A stretch of 64,000 bases of DNA from Sphagnum compactum (taxonomy: Eukaryota > Bryophyta > Sphagnopsida > Sphagnales): positions 3,162,001-3,226,000 of the forward strand of contig OZ234503.1 of NCBI GenBank assembly GCA_965153455.1, given 5' to 3'. Position 1 is the stretch's first letter. Each line of letters begins with the position of its first letter. The translations under genes and the position numbers were made by a program. Below are positions 59,870 to 64,000 of this stretch, piece after piece. The notes under the pieces were generated by a model. It had not been told where the DNA came from. It ran no database searches and saw nothing but the letters and a program-made list of their open reading frames with translations.

Positions 59870-60372
59870 TTCGTGTTTTTGCGGAAGGACGTGCACTGAG
59901 TTATTTCCACTATTTCCTTGACGATTTCTGCCAAAGATTTACCGTACGCTGGTATTTACGAGATGCGGCTTTCTCTTGAATGTTTTTCATTTTCACATGA
60001 GCTCTGTTTTTCAGTTTAGCCTAGCATGTAGTCGAGCATCTTGTGTTCAGGAGTCTAGGATTTCTAGTTCAGACTAGATCGGAGAACGTTCTAGTGAAAC
60101 CGTCTTTGCGCTTGTTTTGTTGATTGCATCGAGCGATTTGTGGTCGTCCTTTTTACAGAAGGACGCGCGCCCCATTGTTTTGATTTCCTTGGTGACTTCT
60201 GCTACAGATTCGCCGGACTCAGGTGTGTACGGGGATTCGATTTTCTCTTGACTGATTTCATTTTGCCATGAGCTCTTTTTCCAGTTTAGTATGGAGTCGA
60301 GCATCTTGTCGTCCAGCGTCTACGATTCTAGTCCGGAGTAGAAGGGAGAAAATTCTAGCTAAACGATCTTAC
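59870..60372. repeat. Tandem duplication of about 235 bp upstream of R2
   Basis: The segment about 59870-60105 recurs at about 60142-60372. Shared words in order: GAAGGACG, TTCCTTGRYGAYTTCTGC, TTTCTCTTGA, CATGAGCTCT, CAGTTTAG, GTCGAGCATCTTGT and GATTTCTAG/GATTCTAG. Divergence is moderate. It ends about 290 bp before the R2 ATG, so one copy is likely leader or promoter. Confidence 0.75.
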
Positions 60373-60567
60373 GTTCTTTCATTTCATGCGATTCGAATTC
60401 GCCTCGTTGCTTTGGACAGCAGAGCGCGTTTTATAGGTCAGTTTCCGTTTGGTCCATCTTCTTGGTTTGGTTCCTTTGGGCTTTTGTCCGAGAACAATAG
60501 GTACCTAGGTGGCAGTTGCTTCAGCAGCATGATGTGATGAAGGTTAAGGTTTTTTGAGAAAAGAATC

Positions 60568-60575
60568 GCGCGAAA
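60568..60575 (-). promoter_or_regulatory. E2F-like site GCGCGAAA / TTTCGCGC upstream of R2
   Basis: TTTCGCGC on the minus strand is a full match to the E2F consensus TTTSSCGC and lies 87 bp before the R2 start codon. Plant RNR genes are known E2F targets, so this is a plausible S-phase element. Further CGCGCG words occur at 59770-59800. Confidence 0.5.
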
Positions 60576-60661
60576 GTCTGGCTCGGATCGTTCACGTGGT
60601 CAGAGCGTAGTCGCTGAGATATGTGTATGGCTCATTAATTTGCAGTGCGGTACCTGCAACC

Positions 60662-63221
<2,560 letters not shown>

Positions 63222-63568
63222 AAGCAGAAGTTAATCAGCTACAACTGACAAGACTGGTAAAGACACATTAGTGAGAAAGAAGAAAGTTGAGAATTGGTCT
63301 GCCAGATGAATCTAGGGGCAGTAGATTCATAGCAGAAGCCAACTCTCAAAAACACCTCACTTGTAAATATTGATCTCATAGCTAATTGCTTCTGTTGTAC
63401 ATTGATAAATTTAAATCCAGCAATTGCAATTACTATTCTCCCACTACGATACTGAGAAATTAGTTCCATATAAGTTTCAAACTTTCCATCTATAACAGCA
63501 CACACAAAGCCATGGCCAGGTGTGAGCATAGATTTGACATGAATCCATTGTCTTGTGAAATGAGGTTG
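63222..63568. other. Convergent intergenic after R2
   Basis: 3' UTRs of R2 and of the minus-strand gene. A 96-codon minus frame at 63239-63529 shows no known motif and is probably 3' UTR. Confidence 0.5.
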
Positions 63569-63717
63569 TCACATATCTTTGCCTGTCTCATAGCACACCC
63601 CATCATACCTTTGTCCAACAATGAAAAACTCTGCTCCCACCACTGCATAGAGAATTCCTCCCAAAAACTTCTCCACTTTTCCTGGTGATTGTGCTTGTCC
63701 CAATCCAAGCAATGACC
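63569..63717 (-). CDS. Last exon of an unrecognised, probably membrane-anchored protein (partial)
   Basis: After an acceptor (TTTTAG, ending at 63718) the minus strand reads SLLGLGQAQSPGKVEKFLGG, then ILYAVVGAEFFIVGQ and RYDGVCYETGKDM, then TGA at 63571-63569. It has one hydrophobic segment and strong protein-like composition. An alternative donor (CAAAG|GTATGA) just after IVGQ is possible. Earlier exons would be right of 63720 and are not resolved in the last 280 bp. I do not recognise the family. Confidence 0.45.
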
Positions 63718-64000
63718 CTAAAACTTCGTGTCAAAGTTTGTTAGCCTCAGGGATAAAATGAACATGGTGCACTCAGTAACAGCAGCAAATCTTCTGTCAC
63801 CCTTAGTTGGCTCTGGATAGTGCACACATAATCACTCTGCAGAAATAGAACCCATGACTTGCAAAAAGCATATAGCATTTTCTGATATATCCAAGAAACT
63901 TGGCCAAGTCAACACGTTGTCTTGAAGCCCTGGTATAAGAGAACCTTGAGTACCATTTTCTCCATTTTTAATGAGTTTTACCTTTGGGATCCCCATACTG

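Larger units (their letters stand above)
56670..60661. other. Intergenic between IDH and ribonucleotide reductase R2
   Basis: Contains a GAA-rich run in the IDH 3' region (56778-56845), a (CTG)9 tract (57488-57517), a short (GTAT)n at 57206-57222, a long tandem duplication (59870-60372) and an E2F-like site (60568-60575). Frames up to 107 codons show no recognisable domain. No tRNA or other RNA gene identified. Confidence 0.55.

Overview
This window looks like nuclear DNA from a land plant or a close streptophyte relative. The genes are interrupted by short GT-AG introns (about 60 to 1,200 bp) with T-rich acceptors. Several products are typical of plants and plastids: SufD, a NAP14/ABCI11-type ABC ATPase, an SDG40-type SET protein, the plant-type deoxynucleoside kinase and an LPP-gamma/dolichyl-diphosphatase-like protein. 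There are no bacterial operons, CRISPR arrays or rRNAs, and I recognise no tRNA. Short introns and gene spacing of about 6 kb would suit a small or medium genome such as a bryophyte, but the species cannot be fixed from this sequence. All exon models were built by hand from splice-site phase and family similarity. Family comparisons are from memory; no search was run.

Layout. 0-0.5 kb: possible last exon of a TOM1/THH1-like membrane protein. 0.5-4.7 kb: a kinase relic on the minus strand and three separate tandem duplications. 4.7-8.6 kb (+): deoxynucleoside kinase, eight exons. 10.4-19.5 kb: three minus-strand genes, namely PAP2/dolichyl-diphosphatase-like, histone H4, and a seven-exon YEATS (GAS41/YAF9) protein with an unusual N-terminal extension. 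19.5-29.8 kb: AT-rich, gene-free, with a dead PIF/Harbinger-like transposon, an 800-bp element with 17-bp perfect inverted ends and a 42-bp minisatellite. 30.0-33.1 kb (+): the first two exons of a ribosomal protein eL20 (L18a) gene, directly followed by SufD. 36.0-38.0 kb (+): USP/adenine-nucleotide-hydrolase-like domain gene without a visible 3' part. 42.3-43.9 kb (-): unrecognised multi-pass membrane protein in two overlapping frames. 47.2-50.4 kb (-): ABCI11/NAP14. 50.8-54.2 kb (+): SDG40-like SET protein, divergent from ABCI11. 55.5-56.7 kb (+): intronless mitochondrial NAD-isocitrate dehydrogenase subunit. 60.7-63.2 kb (+): ribonucleotide reductase small subunit. 63.6-63.7 kb (-): last exon of an unrecognised protein.

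Functional links. Deoxynucleoside kinase (salvage) and ribonucleotide reductase R2 (de novo) both supply dNTPs, and histone H4 is also S-phase linked. E2F-like motifs lie upstream of R2 and, less convincingly, of the kinase. SufD and ABCI11 are both plastid ABCI-class proteins; SufD acts in Fe-S cluster assembly. These are shared themes; nothing here shows the genes act as a cluster.

Most unusual points: (1) an intact-looking eL20 5' gene fragment whose splice phase fits SufD exon 2 in frame; (2) a perfect hairpin 51 nt after the H4 stop resembling the replication-dependent histone stem-loop; (3) a 147-bp triplication of an exon-intron boundary in the SET gene; (4) two GC-AG introns; (5) an apparent -1 frame change in the membrane protein gene.
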